From: Parabacteroides sp. PF5-6
GTDB taxonomy: Bacteria; Bacteroidota; Bacteroidia; Bacteroidales; Tannerellaceae
Reading direction: 5' to 3'
NCBI RefSeq assembly: GCF_029504695.1
Contig: NZ_JAQFIN010000004.1
Coordinates: 310,001-374,000, forward strand
Length of the DNA: 64,000 bases
Below the pieces are notes generated by a model. The model made no database searches. It was not told the DNA's origin and was given only the letters and a program-made list of their open reading frames with translations. Positions 1 to 7,801 of the stretch are shown here, in pieces. Each line of letters starts with the position of its first letter. The first letter of the stretch is position 1. Position numbers and translations under genes: made by a program.

Positions 1-52
1 GACGGATGAATTCGAGATCATCCGCCAGGGGAAAGGCGAACTCCTTTTTTGA
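1..52 (+). CDS. 3' end of an upstream gene (partial, hypothetical)
   Basis: Reading from base 2, an open frame gives TDEFEIIRQGKGELLF and stops at TGA 50-52. The codon use resembles the neighbouring genes, so this is probably the C-terminal tail of a gene that begins outside the window. Sixteen residues are too few to name a family. The following 53-139 shows no further feature. Confidence 0.35.
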   Translation, partial: TDEFEIIRQGKGELLF

Positions 53-139
53 GTAAACTGTCGGTCTGTCATCCCCACAGGCAACATTTCGGGAGGTGAT
101 TGTTATCAAAAAGTAATGTAGGGCTTTCGGAGGATATAC

Positions 140-147
140 TATTTTTG
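140..147 (+). promoter_or_regulatory. -7 promoter box TATTTTTG before the GH9 gene
   Basis: TATTTTTG matches the Bacteroidetes primary-sigma -7 consensus TAnnTTTG. It ends only 5 bases before the ATG at 153, so transcription would begin at or next to the start codon and give an almost leaderless mRNA. No good -33 TTTG lies about 19 bases upstream, which lowers confidence. Confidence 0.45.
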
Positions 148-152
148 TACGT

Positions 153-2669
153 ATGAAAAGACTACTGAATATGGTGTGCCTTATTCTATTTGTCGGCTTC
201 GTTCCGGCCGCGGCACAGGAGTTTAAATTGGGCGATAACGGTTATTTCCGTAACCAGGGAGTGGATGTGATGGGCTTCGATGATATCTATCCCGAAGGTC
301 ATCAAGGGGGTGTTTCATTGATTATGCATGGACACCGGGTGGCAACCAATGGCGATATCCGCCTGGAACCGGCTCCCGGACAGTGGCAACCGGTGCCCAA
401 ACAGCGAAACCGTTCGCTGGATCTGACAGCCAATACCCTCACGGCTTATTTGAGTTTCCCCGATTCTTCCCGTCACATGACTGGCTTCAATCCGATGATC
501 TATCCCGATCTGGTGTTTGATTATACGGTTACCGTCAAGGGAGAAGGCGGCTCGGTCGTTGTTACCGTCGATCTCGACCGCCCCGTGCCGGAAGCATTCC
601 TGGGCAAGGTCGGTTTTAATCTGGAGCTTTTCCCCGGTGCACTCTTTGGCAAGCCCTGGATCATGGATGAACAAACGGGCATCTTCCCGCAACAGCCCAA
701 CGGACCGACGCGTTACGAACCGGCGAATCATTCGCATCCGGGTGATTTCAATCCGGAAGGAAAAGCTTCCGCCGCGCAATTGGCGGGGCAAGGCTATAGC
801 CCGATCATTGCTGATGATATTGTTTCCGAACCTTATGCCACGGGACGTCGCTTTACCGTGCGACCCGATGATCCCTACAATAAATATACGATCGAAGCAC
901 TGGGTAGCGAATTGAAACTGTACGATGGACGGATGAACCACAATAACGGTTGGTTTGTCGTGCGCAGTGAGGTGCCCGCGGGTAAAACCAAAGAAGCCAT
1001 CAAGTGGATTATTACGCCGAACGTGGTGCCTGACTGGGTGTATACGCCTGTGGTACAGACTTCCCAGATTGGGTATCATCCCAACCAGCCGAAGGTGGCG
1101 GTGATCGAACTGGATAAACGCGATCAACGACGGTTGAAGCCGTCGCTCCGCCGGATCACTGCCGAAGGAGAGAAAGAGGTAACGGTTGCCGAAGGCGAGG
1201 AGTGGGGACAGTTTCTGCGTTATAACTACCTGAAGTTTGACTTTTCAGCCGTAAAAGAAGAAGGCCTTTACCAGGTTTATTATGGGGATGCCGCTTCGTC
1301 GATCTTCCGTATTTCAAAAGATGTGTACGATCGTGGGGTATGGCAGCCGGTGCTGGAGTATTTCCTGCCGGTACAGATGTGCCACATGCGGGTGAATGAG
1401 AAATACCGGGTATGGCATGACGGTTGTCATTTCGATGATGCCCGGATGGCTCCTGTCGGTTTCAACCATATCGACGGCTATGTGCAGGGAGCTTCTACGT
1501 TGACAAAGTATACTCCCGGGGATATTGTTCCCGGACTGAATATCGGAGGGTGGCATGATGCGGGTGACTTTGATCTCCGGGTCGAGTCGCAAGCCGGTGA
1601 AACTTATATCCTCGCCCTGGCGTATGAAGCTTTTGGTGTGGATTACGATGCGACGGCTATCGATCAGATCGGACGAATCACTGAGATTCATCAGCCCGAT
1701 GGGAAAGCGGATCTTCTGCAGCAGGTCGAGAACGGGGCGCTGACGGTGGTCGGTGGATACCGTGCGTTGGGCCGGCTCTACCGGGGCATTATCTGTAACG
1801 ATCTGCGACAATACGTGATGCTGGGCGATGCGGCGGCAATGACCGATAATCAGATCGGCAATGCGGACGACCGCTGGGTGTTTACGGAAGACAATCCCAA
1901 CCGGGAACTGACTACCGCCGCGCAGATGGCGGCCGCTTCCCGCGTACTGAAAGGGTTCAATGATACGTTGAGTGTGCAGGCGCTCGCCTGTGCCCGTGAA
2001 CTTTTCGAGGTGACGAAAGAGACGGCGCGCTCCCGTTCGGCGAAGGTGCATGCGGCAGCTGAACTCTATCTGACGACTGGCGAACAGCCGTACAAAGACT
2101 ATCTCTTGCAAGAGCAGGCGTTCATCACGCAAAACATCGAACGCGTGGGCTGGTTTATCGCCCGTGCCGAAAAGAAGATGAATGATCAAAACTTCACCAA
2201 AGCGATACGTGAAGCGTTGGCCGGTTTCCGAACGGAGCTGGAAAAGCAGGGTGCCGAAACTCCTTACGGCATTCCTTACCGCCCGCATATCTGGGGCGCC
2301 GGCTGGGACATTCAGGCCTTCGGCTATCGCCACTATTTCCTGCATACGGCTTATCCCGATCTCTTCGGGCCGGAATATATCTACAACGCGCTCAACTTTA
2401 TCCTGGGCTGTCATCCGGGAACGAACACCGCTTCGTTTGCTTCGGGCATCGGAGCCGTCTCGGCTACGGTGGGCTACGGGTTGAATCGTGCCGATTGGTC
2501 GTATATCCCCGGTGGGGTGGTGTCGGGTACGGCATTGATCCGCCCCGACTTCCCGGAACTGCTCACCTTCCCTTACCTGTGGCAACAGGTTGAATATGTG
2601 ATGGGAGGTGGCTCTTCCCACTATATGTTCCTGGTCTTGGCGGCTCAACAATTATTGGACGAAAAATAA
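153..2669 (+). CDS. Exported GH9 family glucanase
   Basis: Predicted beta-glucan hydrolase (cellulase superfamily) of glycoside hydrolase family 9. A signal peptide at residues 1-21 ends in AAA-Q, so the enzyme is exported. The N-terminal 300 or so residues are beta-rich and of unclear family. An Ig-like CelD_N-type domain follows at about 300-390 (TSQIGYHPNQPKVAVIEL). The (alpha/alpha)6 catalytic domain runs from about 400 to the end. The GH9 DAGD motif is at 469-472 (GGWHDAGDFD), where the aspartates act as the base. The likely acid is E814 in WQQVEYVMGGG close to the C terminus. At 838 residues it is long for GH9 because of the extra N-terminal region. The GH5 gene follows after 7 bases, so the two probably form one transcript acting on the same beta-glucan. 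Exact substrate is not determinable. Confidence 0.88.
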   Translation: MKRLLNMVCLILFVGFVPAAAQEFKLGDNGYFRNQGVDVMGFDDIYPEGHQGGVSLIMHGHRVATNGDIRLEPAPGQWQPVPKQRNRSLDLTANTLTAYLSFPDSSRHMTGFNPMIYPDLVFDYTVTVKGEGGSVVVTVDLDRPVPEAFLGKVGFNLELFPGALFGKPWIMDEQTGIFPQQPNGPTRYEPANHSHPGDFNPEGKASAAQLAGQGYSPIIADDIVSEPYATGRRFTVRPDDPYNKYTIEALGSELKLYDGRMNHNNGWFVVRSEVPAGKTKEAIKWIITPNVVPDWVYTPVVQTSQIGYHPNQPKVAVIELDKRDQRRLKPSLRRITAEGEKEVTVAEGEEWGQFLRYNYLKFDFSAVKEEGLYQVYYGDAASSIFRISKDVYDRGVWQPVLEYFLPVQMCHMRVNEKYRVWHDGCHFDDARMAPVGFNHIDGYVQGASTLTKYTPGDIVPGLNIGGWHDAGDFDLRVESQAGETYILALAYEAFGVDYDATAIDQIGRITEIHQPDGKADLLQQVENGALTVVGGYRALGRLYRGIICNDLRQYVMLGDAAAMTDNQIGNADDRWVFTEDNPNRELTTAAQMAAASRVLKGFNDTLSVQALACARELFEVTKETARSRSAKVHAAAELYLTTGEQPYKDYLLQEQAFITQNIERVGWFIARAEKKMNDQNFTKAIREALAGFRTELEKQGAETPYGIPYRPHIWGAGWDIQAFGYRHYFLHTAYPDLFGPEYIYNALNFILGCHPGTNTASFASGIGAVSATVGYGLNRADWSYIPGGVVSGTALIRPDFPELLTFPYLWQQVEYVMGGGSSHYMFLVLAAQQLLDEK

Positions 2670-2676
2670 ATTCAGT

Positions 2677-3651
2677 ATGATGCGATACATCTATCTATTA
2701 TGCCTTCTTTTGGGTCTGAGTTTCCTGTCTTACGCGGCGGATAAAGAAACAATCGTGGAGCGGCATGGCCGGTTATCGGTCGACGGTGTGCAATTGGTCG
2801 ATGAAAAGGGAGAACCTTTAATCTTGCGCGGCGTTAGTTTGGGGTGGCACAACTGGTGGGCGGGTTATTATAATGCCAATGCCGTCCGGCAGATTGCCAA
2901 CGACTGGAAAGCAACCGTCGTACGTGCCGCTATCGGTGTGGAGCCCGACGGAGGGTATATCAGCAATCCGCAGCGCGCCATGCAATGCCTTACTCAGGTG
3001 GTCGACGCGGCCATCGAGCAGGGTGTGTATGTGATTATCGACTGGCATAGCCACGGCATCCGGTTGGAAGAAGCCAAAACCTTTTTCCGGATCGTTGCCG
3101 AGAAGTATAAAGACTCGCCGAATGTCATCTACGAACTGTTCAACGAACCGGTTCACCAATCCTGGGATGAGGTCAAGGCCTATTCCATCGAGTTGATCCG
3201 AACCATCCGCGCGATCGATCCCGATAATATTATCCTGGTCGGCAATCCGCATTGGTGCCAGGACATCCATCTGGCGGCAGACGATCCGATCACCGGTTAC
3301 GCGAACCTGATGTATGTGATGCATTTCTACGCCGGCACGCATAAACAATGGCTACGCGACCGTACCGACTATGCCTTGTCGAAAGGCCTGCCGGTCTTTA
3401 TCTCCGAATGTGCCGGCATGGAAGCTACCGGCGACGGCCCGATCGACCAAACGGAGTGGAACGCCTACATCGACTGGATGAATAAACAACAGCTCAGCTG
3501 GGTCGCCTGGTCGGTCTCCGGAAAAGACGAGAGCTGCTCCATGCTGCACGTCGGCACCGACCCAACCGCCACCTGGCCCGAAGAATCCCTCAAAGAATGG
3601 GCAAAAATCGTACGGGCTGTTTTATTATTCCCTACCTTTGCGGATGAATGA
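2677..3651 (+). CDS. Exported GH5 endoglucanase (cellulase)
   Basis: Predicted endo-beta-1,4-glucanase of GH5, most like subfamily 2. I chose the ATG at 2677 because it gives a clean signal peptide (MMRYIYLLCLLLG to about residue 20). The open frame reaches further upstream but there it only overlaps the end of the GH9 gene. Catalytic residues are visible: acid/base E157 in YELFNEP and nucleophile E244 in VFISECAG. The IIDWHSH motif sits near residue 125. At 324 residues it is a bare catalytic domain with no carbohydrate-binding module. Its 7-base spacing to GH9 supports co-transcription and a shared beta-glucan target, with GH5 cutting internally. Confidence 0.9.
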   Translation: MMRYIYLLCLLLGLSFLSYAADKETIVERHGRLSVDGVQLVDEKGEPLILRGVSLGWHNWWAGYYNANAVRQIANDWKATVVRAAIGVEPDGGYISNPQRAMQCLTQVVDAAIEQGVYVIIDWHSHGIRLEEAKTFFRIVAEKYKDSPNVIYELFNEPVHQSWDEVKAYSIELIRTIRAIDPDNIILVGNPHWCQDIHLAADDPITGYANLMYVMHFYAGTHKQWLRDRTDYALSKGLPVFISECAGMEATGDGPIDQTEWNAYIDWMNKQQLSWVAWSVSGKDESCSMLHVGTDPTATWPEESLKEWAKIVRAVLLFPTFADE

Positions 3652-3680
3652 CTGTTCTCTATAAGGTAGATAATAGATTT

Positions 3681-5009
3681 ATGAACTGGACACAACTACT
3701 TTCCGATAAGCGTTTGGGGATGGAAGAGTATAGCGATCGGAAGCATGATCGCACGGACTTTCAAAGGGATTATGATCGATTGATCTTCTCTTCTCCTTTT
3801 CGTCGATTGCAGAATAAGACACAGGTGTTTCCGCTGCCGGGACATATCTTTGTGCACAACCGGTTGACGCACAGCCTGGAGGTGTCGTGTGTCGGACGCT
3901 CCTTGGGCATGAATATCGGGCGTGAACTGCAAAAGAAATATCCCGGGCTGGAGGCGAACTTCTCCGATATCGGTTCGATCGTTTCCGCTGCCTGCCTGGC
4001 GCATGATATGGGTAATCCGCCGTTCGGGCATTCCGGTGAACGGGCAATCTCCGCTTTCTTTGCCGAAGGAGGGTTCGGAGAGAAGTGGAAAGAACAGGTG
4101 CAAGCCGAGGGGGGCCGTTGGGAAGATTTCCTGCATTTCGAAGGCAATGCCAATGCGCTTCGCCTATTGACGCATCAGTTTATCGGAAGGCGCAAAGGCG
4201 GATTTGCTTTGACCTATAGTACACTGGCTTCGATTATCAAATATCCTTATTCTTCCGAATACGCGGCGCCCAAAGGGAAGTTTGGCTATTTCCAGTCGGA
4301 AGAAGAAACATTCCATAAGATCATCGAGGAACTGGGCATCTGCCCCGACAGTGAGAACCCGAATAAGTATGCCCGCTATCCGTTGGTTTACCTGGTGGAG
4401 GCAGCCGATGATATCTGTTACCAGGTGATGGATATCGAGGATGCCTGCAAACTGCATATCCTGACCAAAGACGAAGCGATCGGTTACCTGTTGAATTTCT
4501 TCGAAGGGGAAAAGCGTGAACGTATCCTCCGCGTGATGCGGATGGTGGATGATGCCAATGAGCAGATTGCCTATCTGCGTTCCAGCATCATCGGCCTGTT
4601 GGTCGAGGAATGTTCCCGTGTTTTTATGGAAAAAGAAGAAAGTATCCTGCGGGGTATCCCCATCGGTCCATTGATCGATCATATATGCGATCCGGCGCGG
4701 AAGGCGTATGCGGAATGTTCGGCTATGGCTTATAAGAAGATCTACCAATCCCATGAGGTGGTCGATGTGGAATTGGCAGGTTACCGGATCTTTAGCCAAC
4801 TGATCAGCCTGTTGACCGAAGCGGTGATGAGCCGGAAGAGTACGTATAGCAAACTGCTGCTTCACCGCATCCCCGACCAATACGATACCCAGGTGCCGAC
4901 CACCTACGGCAAGATCCAGTGTGTGTTGGATTATATCTCGGGCATGACCGACGTGTATGCCCTCGATCTCTACCGAAAAATCACCGGCATGAGCCTGCCG
5001 GCGGTATAG
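3681..5009 (+). CDS. dgt: Deoxyguanosinetriphosphate triphosphohydrolase (dGTPase)
   Basis: Cytosolic HD-domain enzyme that hydrolyses dGTP to deoxyguanosine and triphosphate, acting in nucleotide pool control. The metal-binding HD residues are visible as RLTHSLEVS and AHDMGNPPFGHSGE, and a further aspartate lies in VEAADDICYQ. The 442-residue length fits the family. I prefer the ATG at 3681 (MNWTQLLSDKR). The frame extends to 3648, but that start would overlap the stop of the GH5 gene and adds an unrelated sequence. It is a housekeeping gene next to a glycan locus; the 29-base gap permits read-through from the GH9/GH5 operon. A repeat-rich gap follows. Confidence 0.92.
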   Translation: MNWTQLLSDKRLGMEEYSDRKHDRTDFQRDYDRLIFSSPFRRLQNKTQVFPLPGHIFVHNRLTHSLEVSCVGRSLGMNIGRELQKKYPGLEANFSDIGSIVSAACLAHDMGNPPFGHSGERAISAFFAEGGFGEKWKEQVQAEGGRWEDFLHFEGNANALRLLTHQFIGRRKGGFALTYSTLASIIKYPYSSEYAAPKGKFGYFQSEEETFHKIIEELGICPDSENPNKYARYPLVYLVEAADDICYQVMDIEDACKLHILTKDEAIGYLLNFFEGEKRERILRVMRMVDDANEQIAYLRSSIIGLLVEECSRVFMEKEESILRGIPIGPLIDHICDPARKAYAECSAMAYKKIYQSHEVVDVELAGYRIFSQLISLLTEAVMSRKSTYSKLLLHRIPDQYDTQVPTTYGKIQCVLDYISGMTDVYALDLYRKITGMSLPAV

Positions 5010-5029
5010 CTTTTACACCCTCTTTTTAA

Positions 5030-5323
5030 ACTACCAGTACCTTGTGAATAAAGTATTAGTAGTTTGCGAACAAACTACCGGTAGTTTGTTCGCAAACTAC
5101 CGGTAGTTTATTTTGAAGGGTACACATAAAAGTTTCGCACCCCTCTTTCACCTTTCACCCGATCGCCAGATCCCTGTATTGATCAGTGTTTCGGGTGAAA
5201 GATAAAAGAATATCGTTATAAACGACAGACCTTCCCGAAAAAGGCCGGCAGCCTTTTAGAAAAGGCCGCCGGCCTTTTGAAAAACCCTGCCGGCCTTTTG
5301 GAAAACTCCGGCGGCCTTTTGGG
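5030..5323 (+). repeat. Mosaic intergenic repeat, copy A
   Basis: Three modules in order. Module 1 (5030-5110) is four 22-bp units, each carrying the palindrome-like ACTACCGGTAGTTTG followed by a 7-base spacer. Module 2 (about 5113-5205) is a hairpin-forming stretch: CTTTCACCTTTCACCC pairs with GGGTGAAAG around a loop containing ATCCCTGTATTGATCAG. Module 3 (5240-5323) is four 21-bp units of the form AAAGGCCGCCGGCCTTTTG. The same modules recur at 21093-21352, 30359-30628 and 39109-39316. From 5324 to 5436 I see nothing else recognisable. Confidence 0.85.
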
Positions 5324-5436
5324 AGGGTTCCATCCTTGATGATAATAGGGCACGCAGATGACGCAGACTAAAGCGCAGAAGGAAGCCGCCCCGTAGGCTC
5401 AACTTCCAATGCCGGGAGAGATAGGGGTCAAGAGAG

Positions 5437-5520
5437 GAAGAAAATTATGAATTATGAATTATGAGAAGTTTGGTGTCCCCCTTTTCTCATAATTCATAAC
5501 TCATAATTCATAATTTCTTC
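5437..5520. repeat. AT-rich inverted repeat at the end of the GH127 gene
   Basis: Left arm 5437-5468 and right arm 5482-5520 are near-perfect inverted copies built from ATTATGAATTATGA-type units. The right arm ends exactly at the stop codon of the minus-strand GH127 gene (5521). A long AT-rich stem here could act as a transcript end or protect the 3' end of the operon mRNA; this role is inferred. Confidence 0.7.
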
Positions 5521-7566
5521 TTAGTAGTTTCTCACCGGGAATTCCGTAATGCGCAGCGTCGTGCAACCGAACGGGATCAATTCGATCTCTACTTCGTCCG
5601 TGCTGTCGGGACCTTGCTGGGTGAAATAAGGAACAGAACCGGCTGATCCTCTGTAGGCCTGCCAGCTGGGGATGGGGCGTCCTTTGCCTTTGATGGTGAT
5701 CGGAGCATCTTCAAGCGTCCAGGGGTAACGGGATACAGTGCCCGATTGCACCACTTTAAAGTGATCGTTGATGTTTTCCGGACGGAGCTGGCGCGTACTT
5801 AAGGCGTAGTTCCACGGACTATCCGAAGTCACTTCGTAATACCATTCGCCGTACTGGCCAGCCTTTTCCGGCTCCATGGTTTTCTTTTCCCATTTCTCGT
5901 TCATCTTCAGGGCGTAAACCAGCGGTCCTCTTTCGATCACCGCCGCGCCGTCGAACCAATACGTGGCTTCCAGATGCATCGGTAATTCAAGGGTTAAGCG
6001 ATCGCCGTTCTGCCATTCGCGGTTGAGGCGCAGGATCTCTCCGGTGTAGGCTTCGGCTGCGATTACGTTTCCGTTCAACTTCACCACGGGTTGCTTGCAC
6101 CAGGCCGGTACGCGCAGGTGGAAAGGGAAGAAGGCTTTCTTTGTCTTCTTGTCCGTGAAATTGATGGTGAACTGGATCGCTTCTTCAAACGGATAGGCTG
6201 TCTCTTCGGTGATCTGCACCTCTGTGCCGTTCGCCACTTTGGCTTTCACGCTGGAAGGGGCATACACCAGGGCGGCGATGCCATTATCGGCCGTGGCATA
6301 CCACAGGTTTTGCACAAACTTCGGCCAGCCCTGGTGCAGGTTCGACGTGCAACAGGGATAGCCGCAGAGGATACCGTGGAGATTATCCGTGTCTTCATGC
6401 GGTGTCACGAAATCACGCCAATGCCGGTCGATCGCTATCTGATTGATCTGTTGATAATACTGACGGGCGGAGAAGTCGTCGGTGATCTGCGTCGGCAGGG
6501 CATTGTAAGTCACCCGTTCCAGATGATCGGCCCATTGCACGTCGCCGGTGATCTCGAGTATCTTTTCCAAGGAAAGCATCATCTCGACCGCCGTACAGAG
6601 TTCGGAACCGAGATTCGGATTCCCGAAACGCAGGAGCTCATCGCCTGCCCACAATCCGGTAGGGAAGCCGATGGTCGTGCGCATATCGGTCACGGCTTTC
6701 TTCACGGCTTGGATCTGTTTCGGGTCTTTGTTTTGTTGGAAATAGATCACCGGTTCTTTGAAGCCCTGAGCCAGATTGACACAATGCAGGCTATGTTGCC
6801 GTCTGAGATGATCCTGATGCAGGAAGATATCGGTCCAGTCCAAAGTCTGTTTATGGATCAATTCACCCAGTTCGAGCAGGAACTGATCGCCGGTGATGTT
6901 ATACAGCCAGTAGACCACCATCAGGTTGTCGCCACCCCGTTGCTCGCCCCAGAAGGTCCAATGCCCCAGTGGCGTTTTGGGCAACTCCTGCAACTGGTAT
7001 TTGAAATAGTTGGTCAGGAAAGGGATCACGCGCTGGTCGGCGGTTGCCGAATAGTATTGCTGCATGATCTTCAATACCACCATCTTAGGCCACCAGTCGT
7101 GTGAGTTGTCACGTTGCAAGCCCGGTTCATGCGGTCGGTCGGTATCCGGACCGAAGTATCCGTTGGGCTTCTGTGAAGCCAGGGTCCATTCGATCCAGGG
7201 CTGTACCTTCTCGATCAATGCTTTGTCGTCCAGGATATAGGCCAGTGGTAGTAAACCGTCGATCCAGTACGGTCCGCGTTCCCATACATCGCCGTCGCCA
7301 CCGAGCCATCCGTTGCGCTCGCCCATTACCTGCGGATAGATCGTGTCCATATGGCCGGTCATGCCCGTAGCCATCCGGTTCAGTTGCTCTTCGAGCCAGC
7401 CGGAAGGTTTGATCGTGCCGATAGGCAGTGCAACATACGGTTTCGTAATCAGCGGAGCACGGTTGTTCCTATAATTACCACTCAGGTTCTCCTCCGAAGT
7501 GGGGTTTGCCAGGGCTAATGTGCCGGCAGCAAACAATGAAAGAATGATTAGAAATGTTCTTTTCAT
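5521..7566 (-). CDS. Exported GH127-like beta-L-arabinofuranosidase (DUF1680)
   Basis: Predicted glycosidase of the GH127/DUF1680 clan, which removes beta-L-arabinofuranose or related sugars. It has an N-terminal signal peptide (MKRTFLIILSLFAAGTLALA). The (alpha/alpha)6 barrel spans roughly residues 35-430 and beta-sandwich domains follow. Family catalytic and metal ligands appear to be kept: the ELC motif (SELCTAVEMM) and the double cysteine C405-C406 in GYPCCTSN, where HypBA1 has its nucleophilic cysteine. It is divergent from the other two GH127 proteins here (CCTSN rather than CCPSN). It is the last gene of the minus-strand locus, 235 bases after the preceding GH127 gene, with paired hairpin repeats in between. 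It could belong to a related family such as GH146; substrate not certain. Confidence 0.8.
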   Translation of the reverse strand: MKRTFLIILSLFAAGTLALANPTSEENLSGNYRNNRAPLITKPYVALPIGTIKPSGWLEEQLNRMATGMTGHMDTIYPQVMGERNGWLGGDGDVWERGPYWIDGLLPLAYILDDKALIEKVQPWIEWTLASQKPNGYFGPDTDRPHEPGLQRDNSHDWWPKMVVLKIMQQYYSATADQRVIPFLTNYFKYQLQELPKTPLGHWTFWGEQRGGDNLMVVYWLYNITGDQFLLELGELIHKQTLDWTDIFLHQDHLRRQHSLHCVNLAQGFKEPVIYFQQNKDPKQIQAVKKAVTDMRTTIGFPTGLWAGDELLRFGNPNLGSELCTAVEMMLSLEKILEITGDVQWADHLERVTYNALPTQITDDFSARQYYQQINQIAIDRHWRDFVTPHEDTDNLHGILCGYPCCTSNLHQGWPKFVQNLWYATADNGIAALVYAPSSVKAKVANGTEVQITEETAYPFEEAIQFTINFTDKKTKKAFFPFHLRVPAWCKQPVVKLNGNVIAAEAYTGEILRLNREWQNGDRLTLELPMHLEATYWFDGAAVIERGPLVYALKMNEKWEKKTMEPEKAGQYGEWYYEVTSDSPWNYALSTRQLRPENINDHFKVVQSGTVSRYPWTLEDAPITIKGKGRPIPSWQAYRGSAGSVPYFTQQGPDSTDEVEIELIPFGCTTLRITEFPVRNY

Positions 7567-7619
7567 GATATATTGTTAGTTGATGTTTTTAGGTATATAA
7601 TATTGAAAGACACAAATAA

Positions 7620-7763
7620 GCTATCTAAGCTTCCCCGCCTGGTCAGGCGGGGGGGACCGCTGCTTGCAGCGGTGGGGCGGTTGTTCCCATAAATAAAGAC
7701 AACCACTCCACCACTGCAAGCAGTGGTCCCCCTCGCCTGACCAGGCGAGGACACCGAGATACT
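7620..7763. repeat. Two inverted copies of a double-hairpin repeat
   Basis: Copy 1 (7620-7686, minus orientation) and copy 2 (7698-7763, plus) face each other. Each holds two hairpins in tandem: one of the type CCACTGCAAGCAGTGG and one of the type CCTCGCCTGACCAGGCGAGG. A third copy is at 40501-40566. Stem positions differ between copies but remain paired, which points to selection on structure. The element separates the two GH127 genes of the locus. Confidence 0.85.
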
Positions 7764-7801
7764 GGATTGCTGACTTCCATCTGATAATTAACCATTAATC
7801 A

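Noticed and set aside
2608-2676. Upstream extension of the GH5 gene
   Set aside because: The extension would overlap the GH9 3' end by 62 bases and would bury the signal peptide; ATG 2677 is a better start.
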